This document shows positions 32,847 through 44,121 of a DNA stretch of 64,000 nt, one piece after another (the stretch's first letter is position 1; each line of letters begins with the position of its first letter). The notes under the pieces are model-generated. The model was not told the origin of the DNA. It saw nothing but the letters and a program-made list of their open reading frames with translations, and made no database searches. This DNA is from Mesorhizobium tianshanense. Lineage in GTDB: Bacteria > Pseudomonadota > Alphaproteobacteria > Rhizobiales > Rhizobiaceae. The stretch spans positions 62,001-126,000 of the forward strand of contig NZ_VLKT01000010.1 in NCBI RefSeq assembly GCF_007830515.1, read 5' to 3'. The translations under genes and the position numbers were made by a program.

Positions 32847-34208
32847 TCAGACGCCCAGCGACTTCAGCTTGCGGTGAAGCGCCGAGCGCTCCATGCCGAT
32901 GAACTCGGCTGTCTTCGAGATGTTGCCGCCAAAACGGTTGATCTGGGCGATCAGATAGTCCTTCTCGAACTGTTCGCGCGCCTCACGCAACGGCAGCGCC
33001 ATGATGTGCTGGTCGGATTGGTTTGGCGTGCGCGGCATGACATCGCCGATCTCGGCAGGCAAGAGGTCGGCGGTGATCGGCGCATCGGCATCGTCGCCGC
33101 GCGCCAGGATCATCAGTCGCTCGACATTGTTGCGCAACTGGCGGACATTGCCCGGCCAGTTGTGCGCCTGCAGCACCGCCAGCGCGTCGTCGCCGATGCG
33201 CCGCGGCCGGATGCCGGCCTGGCGGGAGATCTGCTTCATGAAATTGTCGACCAGATAGGGAATATCCTCCCGCCGCTCCGCCAGTCCCGGCACCATGACC
33301 GGAACCACTGCCAGGCGGTGATAGAGATCCTCCCGGAATCGGCCGTCGGCGATCATGGCCTCCAGGTTCTGCGAGGTCGACGATATGATGCGAACATCGA
33401 CCTTGACCCGCTTGGTGCCCCCTACCCGGTCGAACTGCTGTTCGACCAGCACGCGCAGGATCTTGTTTTGCGTTTCGCGCGGCATGTCGGCCACTTCGTC
33501 AATGTAGAGAATGCCGCGATGGGCTTCCTCAAGCGCACCGACCTTGCGTTCGACACCGTTTGATTCGGTGCCGAACAGCTCGACCTCCATACGTTCGGGC
33601 GTGATGTTGGCAGCACTCAGCGTGACGAACGGCGCGTTCTTGCGCGCCGACAGCGTGTGGATGGCGCGTGCCGCGAGCTCCTTGCCCGACCCGGACGGGC
33701 CGATGATCATGACGCGGCTGTTAGTCGGCGCGACACGCTCGATGGTCTGGCGCAACTGGCTCATCGCCGACGACATGCCGATCAGGTCGAAGGTTTCGCC
33801 ACTGCGCAGCTTGAGGTCCGAAACCTCGCGTTTCAGTTTCGAGGTTTCAATCGCGCGCTCGGCGATGAGGATCAGCCTGTCGGCCTTGAACGGCTTCTCG
33901 ATGAAGTCGTAGGCACCCCGGCGGATGGCCGAGACCGCCGTTTCGATGTTGCCATGCCCCGAGATCATCACCACGGGCAGGTTCGGGTGCATCGTCTTGA
34001 TCTCGTCCAGCAGCGCCAGTCCGTCCAGACGTGAGCCTTGCAGCCAGATATCGAGGAAAATCAGCCTCGGCGCCCGGTCGGCGATCGCCGCCAGGGCGCT
34101 GTCGGCATCGAATGCCGTGCGGGTTTCGTGACCTTCGTCGCTCAGAATACCGGCGACTAGTTCGCGGATGTCTTCCTCGTCATCGACGATGAGAATGTCA
34201 GACGCCAT
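32847..34208 (-). CDS. ntrX: NtrX response regulator, 453 aa
   Basis: A receiver domain (ILIVDDEEDIRELVAGILSD; phospho-acceptor Asp in FLDIWLQG, about residue 53), an AAA+ central domain with GPSGSGKELAARAIH and Walker B GILYIDEVADMPRETQNKIL, and a C-terminal Fis-type HTH (SKTAEFIGMERSALHRKLKS). The GAFTGA loop that contacts sigma-54 is absent: the position reads SNGVERKVGALEEA. This is usual for alphaproteobacterial NtrX, which mostly does not need sigma-54. It responds to NtrY for nitrogen, redox and envelope signals. The ATG at 34208 overlaps the ntrY end. Confidence 0.95.
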   Translation of the reverse strand: MASDILIVDDEEDIRELVAGILSDEGHETRTAFDADSALAAIADRAPRLIFLDIWLQGSRLDGLALLDEIKTMHPNLPVVMISGHGNIETAVSAIRRGAYDFIEKPFKADRLILIAERAIETSKLKREVSDLKLRSGETFDLIGMSSAMSQLRQTIERVAPTNSRVMIIGPSGSGKELAARAIHTLSARKNAPFVTLSAANITPERMEVELFGTESNGVERKVGALEEAHRGILYIDEVADMPRETQNKILRVLVEQQFDRVGGTKRVKVDVRIISSTSQNLEAMIADGRFREDLYHRLAVVPVMVPGLAERREDIPYLVDNFMKQISRQAGIRPRRIGDDALAVLQAHNWPGNVRQLRNNVERLMILARGDDADAPITADLLPAEIGDVMPRTPNQSDQHIMALPLREAREQFEKDYLIAQINRFGGNISKTAEFIGMERSALHRKLKSLGV

Positions 34209-36483
34209 TACCGACCTTTTCAGTTTCTCTTTCGTGTTCCGTCCTGTCTTCGGCGCGCGGCGGCACAGTGGCGGCAAGCGGCAGGATGATGCTGATCATC
34301 GCGCCTCGCCCGCCGTGGAAATCCGCCGGCGCATCATGCAGTTCGAGCCGGCCGCCATGGTCCTCCACTATCTTCTTGACGATAGCGAGGCCAAGCCCCG
34401 TGCCCTTCTCGCGTGTCGTCATATAAGGCTCGAGCAGTCGCTGACGATTCTCGCGCGGCAAGCCCTTGCCATTGTCGATGACGTCGATGCGAATCGCGCC
34501 ATTCTGCCGTCCGGCTTGAATCCGGATTATGCCGTGCGAGCGATCCTTTTGATCAAGTCCGTCGATCGCCTCGGCTGCGTTCTTGATAACGTTGCCGAAA
34601 GCCTGCGCCATCAGGCGGCTGTCGAACGTGCCTTTGAGCGGCTCGTTGCCGAATACGCGCTCGAAGGTGATATCAGCGCGACTCACTTCGACGAGGAACG
34701 AGGCTTCACGTAACGATTCGCGCAAATCGAGGGCCTTCATTTCGGGCTTGGGCATGCGTGCGAAAGCGGAGAACTCGTCGACCATGCGGCCGATGTCCTC
34801 CACTTGCCTGATGATCGTGTCGGTGCATTGATCGAAAACCTCGCGGTCTTCGGTGATGACCTTGCCGTAGCGGCGCTTGATGCGCTCGGCGGAAAGCTGG
34901 ATCGGCGTCAGCGGGTTCTTGATCTCGTGGGCGATACGCCGCGCCACATCCGCCCAGGCCGAGGAGCGCTGCGCCTGGACCAGATCGGTAATGTCGTCGA
35001 CCGTCACGACATAGGATTTCTCCTCCGAACCGTCGTCGCCGGCTTCGACCGTGATCTGCACGTTGAAGGTCCGCTCCGTGCCAGCGCGATAGAAGGTCAC
35101 CTGCTCGCGATAGACAGGCTTGCCCGACTTGCGACCGATCTCGAAGACACGACCGACATGCGGCAGCAGGGCGGAGAGATTCTGCCCGAGTGCGGCCGTG
35201 GCCGAGATGGCCAGCATCGTTTCGGCCGACCGGTTGACGATGGTGACGATACCATAGGGATCGACGCCAATGACGCCAGCGGTGACGCCGGCAAGCACGG
35301 CTTCAGAAAAGCGCCGCCGTTCGTCGATCAAATCCTTGGCGGACAGGATCTCGTTACGCTGAGACTTCAGTTCCAGCAGCATCTTGTTGAAGGTGTTGCC
35401 GAGCGAGGCGACGTCGCCGTCGGAAGGCCGAACGGGCACGGCAACGTCGAGATTGCCGGTCGCGACCTCGTCGGCCGCGCCGATCAGCTGGCGGATAGGC
35501 CGCACCAGGCGGTCGGCGACGGCAATGCCGGTCCAGATGGCGGACAGAATGATGATCAGCGTCAGCGACAGATAAGGAAGTGCAAAGGCCACCTGCGAGG
35601 TGCGGCGATTGCTTTCCAGGCCGCGATACTCGTCGGTGTTGGCTCTGACAATCTGCCGCGCCTTGATCACCTCGGGATCGACGAGGCGGATGGTGTAGAG
35701 ATAGAGCCCTTCGATCTCGCGCAGCTTGACGATGGCCCCCATGATGTTGCGCGTCTTCGGCTCGATCAGCACAGGCCTGCCGTCGGCGGCGCTGCTCATG
35801 GCGCCTTCCGGCGGCTCCGGCATGGCAAAATCGGCATCGGTCTTGGCGCTCATGACGAACGAACCGTCAGGCTTGACCAGTGCGGCATGGGCCAGCGAGC
35901 GCCCCACCGCCTCCTTGTTCATCAGATCGAGGAAGCCGGTTCTATCAAGGCCGTAAAGCGTGCGGGAGGCGTCGAGATCGTAGGCCATCGACAGGGTCGT
36001 TCCCTGGAGATTGCGCGCGTTCTCCTGCACATAGGCATCGGCAATCGACAGCGACGAATTGACGATCGTCTTGGTGCGGATCTCGAACCAACGATCGAGG
36101 CCGATGTCGAGCGTGATCGAGGCGATGATCGCCACCATGATGGCGGGAATCGCGGCGACCAGCGCGAACATCGCGACGATCCGCACATGCAGCCGCGACG
36201 CCGCCTTGCCGCGCCGGCGCGCCATCACGATACGATGCACTTCGCGGCCGACCAGCGCGATCAGGAAAAGGATGAACGCCGCGTTGAGGGCGATAAGCGC
36301 CAGCGTCGTCCTTTCGTCCGGCGTGATCGGCGTGGCGCCGACGAGAATGGCGAAGGAGATCGCCGCCGTAACCAGCGCACCGACAACTGCCACGACGCCG
36401 GGCAGCGCAAGCAGCCGACGCCCGTCCCTTGTACGGGGTTCGCTGAAAAGCGGGTCGCTCAGTGTCGGTGCCTGTGAAGCCAT
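34198..36483 (-). CDS. ntrY: NtrY sensor histidine kinase, 761 aa
   Basis: Several membrane segments (about residues 25-110 and 285-310) surround a periplasmic sensing region. HAMP (VRPIRQLIGAADEVATGN), PAS, HisKA ([20 protein letters not shown], with the phosphorylated His) and HATPase with DNGKGLPRENRQRLLEPYMT and GTGLGLAIVKKIVEDHGG follow in order. It partners NtrX. The start is uncertain: ATG at 36483 (MASQAPTLSDPLF) or 36528; neither has a strong ribosome site. The stop overlaps the ntrX start by 11 bases. Confidence 0.93.
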   Translation of the reverse strand: MASQAPTLSDPLFSEPRTRDGRRLLALPGVVAVVGALVTAAISFAILVGATPITPDERTTLALIALNAAFILFLIALVGREVHRIVMARRRGKAASRLHVRIVAMFALVAAIPAIMVAIIASITLDIGLDRWFEIRTKTIVNSSLSIADAYVQENARNLQGTTLSMAYDLDASRTLYGLDRTGFLDLMNKEAVGRSLAHAALVKPDGSFVMSAKTDADFAMPEPPEGAMSSAADGRPVLIEPKTRNIMGAIVKLREIEGLYLYTIRLVDPEVIKARQIVRANTDEYRGLESNRRTSQVAFALPYLSLTLIIILSAIWTGIAVADRLVRPIRQLIGAADEVATGNLDVAVPVRPSDGDVASLGNTFNKMLLELKSQRNEILSAKDLIDERRRFSEAVLAGVTAGVIGVDPYGIVTIVNRSAETMLAISATAALGQNLSALLPHVGRVFEIGRKSGKPVYREQVTFYRAGTERTFNVQITVEAGDDGSEEKSYVVTVDDITDLVQAQRSSAWADVARRIAHEIKNPLTPIQLSAERIKRRYGKVITEDREVFDQCTDTIIRQVEDIGRMVDEFSAFARMPKPEMKALDLRESLREASFLVEVSRADITFERVFGNEPLKGTFDSRLMAQAFGNVIKNAAEAIDGLDQKDRSHGIIRIQAGRQNGAIRIDVIDNGKGLPRENRQRLLEPYMTTREKGTGLGLAIVKKIVEDHGGRLELHDAPADFHGGRGAMISIILPLAATVPPRAEDRTEHERETEKVGNGV

Positions 36484-36600
36484 GTCGCCGTCTAGAGCCA
36501 GTGATTGCGTCGGATCTATGCAACGCATTGTGGCGATTATGCAACAAGTGTGGCCTGGACGGAACTCTTTCGGCGATCGATCCCCGGAAAAGGGCTTAGC

Positions 36601-38057
<1,457 letters not shown>

Positions 38058-38061
<4 letters not shown>

Positions 38062-39200
38062 TTGCGGTCTCCTTCGCCATCATCGTCTGTGCCGAACGGC
38101 GTTTCTTTCCAGGCTGGCATCAGGATGCGGAAGGTGGTTCCGCGCGGCGTCGATTCGCATTCGATGATGCCGCCATGCTCGCCGACGATTTTCGCGACCA
38201 GCGCCAGGCCAAGCCCCGACCCATTCGGCTTGGTGGTGATGAAGGGATCGAACAGGATCGGCAGGATATCTTCGGAAACGCCGGAGCCGTTGTCGCGCAC
38301 GCAGAATTCCAGCGGCAGCGACACCCGGCCCTGCGTTCCCGGAACGGAGACACGAATGCCGGGCCGGAACGCGGTCGTCAGGCTGATCTCGCCTTGCGGA
38401 TCGCCACCGATGGCCTCGGCCGCATTCTTGACCAGGTTGAGGAACACCTGGATGAGCTGGTCGCGGTTGGCGAAGACCGGAGGCAATGATGGATCATAAT
38501 CCTCCAATATCTTGATTCTCTTGGCAAAACCGTTCTTGGCAATCGCCTTCACATGGTCCAGTACGACATGGATGTTGACCGGATAACGGTCGATGGGCCG
38601 CTCGTCGGAAAACACCTCCATGCGATCAACCAGCGAGACGATACGGTCGGTCTCGTCGGTGATCAGCCGGGTCAGCGCGCGATCCTCGTCGGAAGCCGAC
38701 AGTTCAAGCAGCTGGGCAGCGCCCCGAATGCCGGACAGCGGGTTCTTGATCTCGTGGGCGAGCATCGCAGCCAGGCCGGTCACCGAACGCGCCGCGCCGC
38801 GATGCGTCATCTGCCGGTCGATCTTGTCGGCCATCGATCGTTCCTGGAACATCACGACCACGGAGCCCGGAAATTCCGGCACCGGCGCGACGTAGAGATC
38901 GACGACTTTCTCGATGCCAAGGCGTGGCGACGACACATCGACCCGGTATTCGTTGACGGGAGCCCGGCGCTCGCGCACCTGGTCGACAAGCGTCAGCAGC
39001 GGGCTGCCGAAGGGAATGAGCTTGGGCAATGTGTTACGGGCGAGCATGGTCGCGCTCGAGCGGAAGAAATCCTCGGCATCCGCATTGGCGAAGGTGATGA
39101 ACCCTTCCGCATCGACCATGATTACCGGGCGACGGATCGTGTTGAGTACGATGTGAGCGGCGTCCGCCATGTCCATGCTCTGTGCAACGGTGGCATTCAT
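38058..39200 (-). CDS. ntrB: Nitrogen sensor kinase NtrB, 380 aa
   Basis: Soluble kinase: an N-terminal PAS domain ([20 protein letters not shown]), HisKA with [20 protein letters not shown] (His about 147) and HATPase with [28 protein letters not shown] and [18 protein letters not shown]. It controls NtrC phosphorylation in answer to PII proteins. It overlaps both dusB (start inside its end) and ntrC, so dusB-ntrB-ntrC form one translationally coupled operon. Confidence 0.96.
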
Positions 39201-40225
39201 GCTGCGCTCCGCAGGTTCATCGCCTCGGCAGCGCTTGAAAACACCTCGCGCAACGCGGCAATGACGCGGACGGGCTCGAAGGAGGTGAGGATGGCCTTTC
39301 GCTGCTCGCCGATAACATCAGCGGCGTGGCGGTCGAGAAACCAGCCAAGATGCTTGCGTGCCTGGCGCACGCCGCTTTCGGTGCCGTAGAGCGTCAGCAT
39401 GTCCTCGTAGTGGGCAATGACGTAGTCGGCCAGTGCTTGCGGGCTTTCGGGCAGGCCGGGCGTTGCCTCTTTTGCCGCGGCTGCCGCGATGCTGCCTGCC
39501 GTCCACGGCGCGCCATAATGCGCGCGGCCGATCATGACCGCGTCGGCGCCCGACTGGTCGAGGATCATTGCTGCCTCCGCCGGCGAGCCGACATCGCCAT
39601 TGGCGACAACCGGGATCGACACAGCCTGCTTTATGCGTGCGATGGCGCGCCAGTCGGCCTTGCCCTGGTAGAACTGGCAGCGCGTGCGACCATGCACTGT
39701 CACCATCTTGACGCCCGCCTGCTCGGCGCGGCGCGCCAGCATCGGCGCGTTGAGCGCGCTTTCGTCCCAGCCGAGTCGCATCTTGACCGTAACCGGCACC
39801 TCGACGGCGCCGACCACCGCCTCGATCAACGACAAAGCGTGATCGAGATCGCGCATCAGCGCCGAACCGGCATAACCCCCCGTCACCTTCTTGGCCGGGC
39901 AGCCCATGTTGATGTCGATGATGTCGGCGCCCTCGCCCGCGACTATCCGCGCGCCCTCAGCCATATGCGCCGCCTCGCGGCCGGCAAGCTGCACCATGTG
40001 AACAGGCAGCCCGGAATGGCGGATGCGCAGGCCGCAACCGGTTCTGCCCCTGGCAAGTTCGCCGCTCGCCACCATTTCCGAGACCACCAATCCGGCGCCA
40101 TGCGCATAGGCACGCTGCCGGAACGGCTCATCTGATATACCCGACATGGGTGCGAGAAAGACGCGATTGCGGATTCTCACGCCACCCACGTCCAACGTCG
40201 AAGTCAATTTAGTCACATCGCGCAT
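39197..40225 (-). CDS. dusB: tRNA-dihydrouridine synthase DusB (NifR3), 342 aa
   Basis: FMN-dependent TIM-barrel enzyme that reduces uridine in the tRNA D loop. Markers are [40 protein letters not shown] (with the catalytic Cys), [18 protein letters not shown] and [23 protein letters not shown] 40225 (MRDVTKLTS) is chosen over 40288, which would add an atypical tail. The gene is historically called nifR3 because it always precedes ntrBC in rhizobia, without being a nitrogen regulator itself. Confidence 0.95.
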   Translation of the reverse strand: MRDVTKLTSTLDVGGVRIRNRVFLAPMSGISDEPFRQRAYAHGAGLVVSEMVASGELARGRTGCGLRIRHSGLPVHMVQLAGREAAHMAEGARIVAGEGADIIDINMGCPAKKVTGGYAGSALMRDLDHALSLIEAVVGAVEVPVTVKMRLGWDESALNAPMLARRAEQAGVKMVTVHGRTRCQFYQGKADWRAIARIKQAVSIPVVANGDVGSPAEAAMILDQSGADAVMIGRAHYGAPWTAGSIAAAAAKEATPGLPESPQALADYVIAHYEDMLTLYGTESGVRQARKHLGWFLDRHAADVIGEQRKAILTSFEPVRVIAALREVFSSAAEAMNLRSAA

Positions 40226-40355
40226 GCACAAAAACCAAGCATTCTTAATTGCTGCACATTCTCTAGCCAGATTGGCAGCAATGTGCAACGCGCAATGACG
40301 TCACATTAAGGCGCATTTGGGAAAAATGCCGGCGTTCGGCCCATGCCACGCCCAA

Positions 40356-40458
40356 AGCGCCGTGCGTCCTTTTGGGACGCACAAAGGACGCTTTGGCACC
40401 TTGCATCTGCGCATGATCTCTTCCGAAAAGCGATTCCACTTTTCGGGATCATGCGCTA
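40356..40458. repeat. Rhizobial intergenic palindromic repeat (family A)
   Basis: A mosaic of two inverted repeats: GCGTCC-TTTTGGGACGC-ACAAAGGACGC (about 40364-40391) and GCATGATC...CCGAAAAGCG-ATT-CC-ACTTTTCGGGATCATGC (40411-40456). It matches 32680-32787 on the opposite strand, and in part 51028-51064. It occupies the gap between dusB and ispDF. Confidence 0.7.
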
Positions 40459-40469
40459 AGCGTCTCGGC

Positions 40470-41696
40470 ATGACAGATGCAAGCGAAAAGCAAGCTTTGG
40501 CTGCGGACAGGGTTGCCGTGGTTATCGTCGCCGCCGGACGCGGCGCGCGCGCCGGGCAGGCCGACGGGCCGAAGCAATACCAAAGGATCGGTGGCCGTGC
40601 GGTCATCGCGCGCACACTGGACATGTTTTTGGCGCATCCGAGAATCGGTCCTGTCGTCGTCGCCATCCATGCCGATGACAGCGCACTTTTTCGCAGCGCG
40701 GCCGGAGGCAACGCTGATCGGGTCGTCGCGGTGACCGGTGGCGCGTCCAGGCAGGACTCAGTTCGGCTCGGGCTGCTTGCGCTAAGAAGCCATGCGCCGG
40801 GCCAGGTTCTGATCCATGATGCCGTTCGTCCATTCGTCGACGCGGACTTGATAGACCGTACGATCGCCGCCATCAGCGAGCGCCAGGGAGCGCTGCCAGC
40901 GCTCCCCGTCGCCGACACGCTGAAACGCGAGTCGGCGGCCGGCATAATCGGCGAGACGGTTTCCAGAAACGGGCTTCATGCCGCCCAAACGCCGCAAGGC
41001 TTTCCGTTTTGGCCGATCCTGGCCGCCCATGAAAAGGCCCATCATCTGGGCAAGGCGGACTTCACCGACGATGCCGCGATTGCCGAATGGGCGCATATTC
41101 CGGTGAAGATCGTCCCGGGCTCGCCGGACAATGTCAAGCTGACCTGGGCAAGGGATATTTCGATGGCGGATCAGCGGCTTTCCGGCGAGCGGCCGCGTTT
41201 TCCAGACGTCCGCACCGGCAATGGCTATGACGTCCACGCCTTCGAGCCCGGTAATCATGTGACCTTGTGCGGCGTCTCCATCCCGCACGACAAAAAACTG
41301 TCCGGCCATTCGGACGCGGATGTCGGCCTGCACGCCCTGACCGACGCGCTGCTCGCCACCTGCGGCGCCGGCGACATCGGCACACATTTCCCACCGTCGG
41401 ATCCGCAGTGGAAAGGCGTGGCCTCGCGGATCTTCGTCGAGCATGCGGCCAAGCTGGTGCGCGCGCGCGGCGGGCGCATCGCCAATGCCGACATCACGCT
41501 GATCTGCGAGGCGCCACGCGTCGGCCCGCATCGCGAAGCAATGACCGAAACCCTTTCGGCGGTGCTGGGAATTTCCCGGGACCGCATCTCGATCAAGGCG
41601 ACAACGAATGAAAAACTCGGCTTTGTCGGCCGAGAGGAAGGCATAGCGGCCATCGCGACCGCCAGTGTCGTGTTTCCAGGGGATGTTCCCGAATGA
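40470..41696 (+). CDS. ispDF: Bifunctional IspD/IspF isoprenoid enzyme, 408 aa
   Basis: Two MEP-pathway enzymes fused. The IspD part (about residues 10-235; [53 protein letters not shown]) makes CDP-methylerythritol. The IspF part (about 245-405; [58 protein letters not shown]) makes the cyclodiphosphate. The intermediate IspE is encoded elsewhere. Such fusions are typical of alphaproteobacteria. ATG 40470 lies inside the tail of the intergenic repeat and is the first sensible start. The stop overlaps cinA as ATGA. Confidence 0.96.
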   Translation: MTDASEKQALAADRVAVVIVAAGRGARAGQADGPKQYQRIGGRAVIARTLDMFLAHPRIGPVVVAIHADDSALFRSAAGGNADRVVAVTGGASRQDSVRLGLLALRSHAPGQVLIHDAVRPFVDADLIDRTIAAISERQGALPALPVADTLKRESAAGIIGETVSRNGLHAAQTPQGFPFWPILAAHEKAHHLGKADFTDDAAIAEWAHIPVKIVPGSPDNVKLTWARDISMADQRLSGERPRFPDVRTGNGYDVHAFEPGNHVTLCGVSIPHDKKLSGHSDADVGLHALTDALLATCGAGDIGTHFPPSDPQWKGVASRIFVEHAAKLVRARGGRIANADITLICEAPRVGPHREAMTETLSAVLGISRDRISIKATTNEKLGFVGREEGIAAIATASVVFPGDVPE

Positions 41697-42202
41697 GCAA
41701 CAGCGCTCTCGCAGGTGCCCTGCTTCAGGCCTGCCAGCAGCGCGACATCATGCTGGCGACGGCCGAGAGCTGCACCGGCGGCATGATCATCGCCGCCCTG
41801 ACCGATATCGCCGGCTCCTCGGCCGTGGTTGACCGGGGTTTCGTCACCTATTCCAACGAAGCAAAGATGGAGATGCTCGGCGTTTCCGCTGCGGCGCTTG
41901 ATGCGCACGGCGCGGTCTCGCGGGAAACGGCGATCGAGATGGCGCAGGGCGCCTTGAAACGTTCGCGTGCCGGACTCACCCTTGCAGTCACCGGCGTTGC
42001 CGGCCCGAGCGGCGGCTCGACGGAAAAACCCGTCGGCCTGGTCTGGTTCGGTGTCGCCCTGACCGGCCGGCCGGTGGTCAGCGAATGCCAGTTGTTCGCC
42101 GACAAGGGCCGCGATTTCATCCGCCGGGAGACGGTCAGGCATGCGCTCGAACTGGGCCTGCGCGCACTCGCTGCGGATCAGGCCGCCGGCGCCGCCCCGT
42201 AG
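41693..42202 (+). CDS. CinA-family nicotinamide-nucleotide amidase, 169 aa
   Basis: Single CinA C-terminal (PncC) domain without the N-terminal MoCF domain. [20 protein letters not shown] (residues about 22-41) contains the catalytic Ser, and [20 protein letters not shown] the conserved glycine loop. It deamidates NMN to nicotinate mononucleotide in the pyridine nucleotide cycle. It is translationally coupled to ispDF. Its 3' end overlaps the convergent COQ10 gene by 25 bases. Confidence 0.9.
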   Translation: MSNSALAGALLQACQQRDIMLATAESCTGGMIIAALTDIAGSSAVVDRGFVTYSNEAKMEMLGVSAAALDAHGAVSRETAIEMAQGALKRSRAGLTLAVTGVAGPSGGSTEKPVGLVWFGVALTGRPVVSECQLFADKGRDFIRRETVRHALELGLRALAADQAAGAAP

Positions 42203-42636
42203 ATGGCGTCGGCGCGCTTCTCGAACGCCTCGGAGAACATGCGGAAGGCGCGATCGAACATCGTTCCCATCACCGCGCCCAGAATGCGGCTCTTGAATTC
42301 GTAATCGATGAAGAAGCAGACGTTGCAACCGCCGTCGGCCGGCTCGAAGCGCCAAACATTGCTCAGATATTTAAACGGTCCGTCGATATATTTGACGTCG
42401 ATGGCGTTCTCGTCAGGCTTCAAAAACACCTGCGTGGTGAAAGTCTCTCGGATCGCCTTGTAGCCAATGCTCATGTCGGCGATGAGCAGGGTGCGTCCGT
42501 CACGTTCCTTGCGCGAACGAACCGTCAGGGCCTCGCAAAGCGGAAGGAATTGCGGATAGGATTCGACATCGGCGACCAGAGCGAACATCTGTTCCGGCGT
42601 ATGCGCGACGCGGCGATGGGCTTCGAATTGTGGCAT
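42178..42636 (-). CDS. COQ10/RatA-type START-domain protein, 152 aa
   Basis: A polyketide-cyclase/START fold opening with VAHTPEQMFALVADVESYPQ and FLPLCEALTVRSR, the standard COQ10 start, then VWRFEPADGGCNVCFFIDYE and FKSRILGAVMGTMFDRAFRM. The family binds ubiquinone and helps respiration; the RatA toxin label used for some homologues is not implied here. It follows lipA on the same strand, 12 bases downstream, as in many rhizobia. The 3' ends of this gene and cinA overlap. Confidence 0.9.
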   Translation of the reverse strand: MPQFEAHRRVAHTPEQMFALVADVESYPQFLPLCEALTVRSRKERDGRTLLIADMSIGYKAIRETFTTQVFLKPDENAIDVKYIDGPFKYLSNVWRFEPADGGCNVCFFIDYEFKSRILGAVMGTMFDRAFRMFSEAFEKRADAIYGAAPAA

Positions 42637-42648
42637 GAAACCAGATTG

Positions 42649-43614
42649 TTAGGCGGATTTCCTGAGGAACGCTTCCCGCGCCGCGCGCAGCCTTGCGAAA
42701 TCGTCGCCGGCGTGATGCGACGAACGCGTCAGCGGGCTCGACGCCACCAGCAGGAAGCCCTTGGTCTTGCCGATCGTCTCGAAGGACTTGAATTCCTCCG
42801 GCGTTACGAAGCGGATCACCGGATGGTGCTTCTTCGACGGCTGCAGATACTGGCCGATGGTCATGAAGTCGACATTGGCCGAGCGCAAATCGTCCATCAA
42901 CTGCAGGATTTCGTTCCGCTCCTCGCCCAGGCCAACCATGATGCCGGATTTGGTGAAGATCGACGGATCGAGTTCCTTGACCCGCTGCAAGAGCCTGATC
43001 GAATGGAAATAGCGGGCACCCGGCCGGACCGTCAGATAGTTCGACGGCACCGTCTCGAGATTGTGGTTGAAAACGTCGGGCTTGGCCGCCACCACGATCT
43101 CCAGCGCGCCTTCCTTGCGCAGGAAGTCGGGCGTCAGGATTTCGATCGTCGTCAAAGGCGTTGCCGCCCTTATGGCGCGAATGACGTCGGCAAAGTGCTG
43201 AGCCCCACCATCGGCGAGATCGTCGCGGTCGACGGAGGTGATGACGACGTGGGTCAGGCCCATCTGCTTGACGGCGTGCGCGACGCGCGCCGGCTCATCG
43301 GGATCGAGCGCGGTCGGTATACCGGTAGCCACGTTGCAGAAGGCGCAGGCGCGCGTGCAGATCTCGCCCATGATCATGAAGGTGGCGTGCTTCTTGTCCC
43401 AGCACTCGCCGATATTGGGACAGCCGGCTTCTTCGCACACCGTCACGAGCTTGTGCGACTTCACGATCTCGCGCGTCTCTGCGTAGCCCTTCGATACCGG
43501 CGCCCTGACGCGGATCCAGTCCGGCTTGCGCAGCACGTCCTGGTCAGGCTTGTGCGCCTTTTCGGGATGCCGCAGGCGCGGCGCGTTGGCGATCGTGTCG
43601 AGAACGGTGACCAT
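42649..43614 (-). CDS. lipA: Lipoyl synthase, 321 aa
   Basis: Radical-SAM enzyme that inserts two sulfurs into octanoyl groups on E2 and H proteins. Both iron-sulfur clusters are visible: the auxiliary [14 protein letters not shown] (C-x4-C-x5-C) and the SAM cluster [15 protein letters not shown] (C-x3-C-x2-C). [15 protein letters not shown] near the end carries the conserved RSSY/H-type Ser ligand. It sits beside the pyruvate dehydrogenase genes whose lipoyl domains it modifies. Confidence 0.97.
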   Translation of the reverse strand: MVTVLDTIANAPRLRHPEKAHKPDQDVLRKPDWIRVRAPVSKGYAETREIVKSHKLVTVCEEAGCPNIGECWDKKHATFMIMGEICTRACAFCNVATGIPTALDPDEPARVAHAVKQMGLTHVVITSVDRDDLADGGAQHFADVIRAIRAATPLTTIEILTPDFLRKEGALEIVVAAKPDVFNHNLETVPSNYLTVRPGARYFHSIRLLQRVKELDPSIFTKSGIMVGLGEERNEILQLMDDLRSANVDFMTIGQYLQPSKKHHPVIRFVTPEEFKSFETIGKTKGFLLVASSPLTRSSHHAGDDFARLRAAREAFLRKSA

Positions 43615-43690
43615 CTGAAACCCGGTTCATCTGCGATCGCCTTTGCGGCGTTCGCTTTTCACAAGTCATCTAGGACTTTTCGGCGCAAAG

Positions 43691-43727
43691 AAAAAGGCCG
43701 AGGCGGCGCATGCCGCCACAGGCTTTT
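43691..43727. terminator. Bidirectional-looking terminator between lipA and the GlsB gene
   Basis: A GGCGGC-GCAT-GCCGCC core inside an outer AAAAAGGCC/GGCTTTTT pair. It lies 24 bases past the GlsB gene stop (minus strand) and upstream of lipA. Confidence 0.75.
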
Positions 43728-43750
43728 TCGCATAGCAAATGCCTACAAGG

Positions 43751-44008
43751 TTAACGGCGCACCAGGCGTCCTACCCAGATCAGCAGGCAGGCGCCGATGA
43801 AGCCGGTGATCAGATAGGCGACCCAGCCGACGCCGAAGACACCGATGTTGAGCGCCTGCAGGATGGCATTCAGCACGATGGCGCCGACGATGCCAAGGAT
43901 GATGTTCGTCAAGATGCCGGTGTTGCTCTTCATGACCATCTCGGCGAGCCACCCCGCCAGACCGCCGACGATGATGGCTGCTATCCAGCCCACGCCGTTC
44001 ACGTCCAT
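43751..44008 (-). CDS. GlsB/YeaQ/YmgE family stress membrane protein, 85 aa
   Basis: Three hydrophobic segments with the glycine-rich family pattern: IIVGGLAGWLAEMVMKSNTG, ILTNIILGIVGAIVLNAI, and LITGFIGACLLIWVGRLVRR. These inner-membrane proteins are induced by envelope or general stress; the old name transglycosylase-associated is not mechanistic. A consensus EcfG promoter lies upstream (44042-44067), and a terminator follows, so it is an independent stress gene inserted between lipA and lpdA. Confidence 0.88.
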   Translation of the reverse strand: MDVNGVGWIAAIIVGGLAGWLAEMVMKSNTGILTNIILGIVGAIVLNAILQALNIGVFGVGWVAYLITGFIGACLLIWVGRLVRR

Positions 44009-44041
44009 ATGCCCTCTCCTCGTGTGATGAATGCATCCGGA

Positions 44042-44067
44042 AACGAGTTACCTTGCCGTTGAGTTCC
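44042..44067 (-). promoter_or_regulatory. EcfG-type promoter of the GlsB/YeaQ gene
   Basis: On the minus strand GGAAC (44063-44067), 17 bases, then CGTT (44042-44045) exactly match the EcfG consensus. The -10 element ends 33 bases before the ATG at 44008. Confidence 0.75.
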
Positions 44068-44121
44068 CCAAGGTCTTGCGTGCGATTCTTGTCTTGCGTG
44101 TGAGTCTCGCGCGAAAGCCTA

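Noticed and set aside
34804..36477. 557-codon frame opposite ntrY
   Set aside because: A GC-rich antisense shadow; ntrY has all expected kinase motifs and the shadow has Arg/Asp/His-rich composition.
42178..42636. RatA toxin of a toxin-antitoxin pair
   Set aside because: The sequence is of the COQ10 START-domain kind next to lipA, with no antitoxin gene; the toxin name is inherited from a distant homologue.
42085..43800. 571-codon frame opposite lipA and the COQ10 gene
   Set aside because: Antisense shadow of two well-supported genes with no family features.
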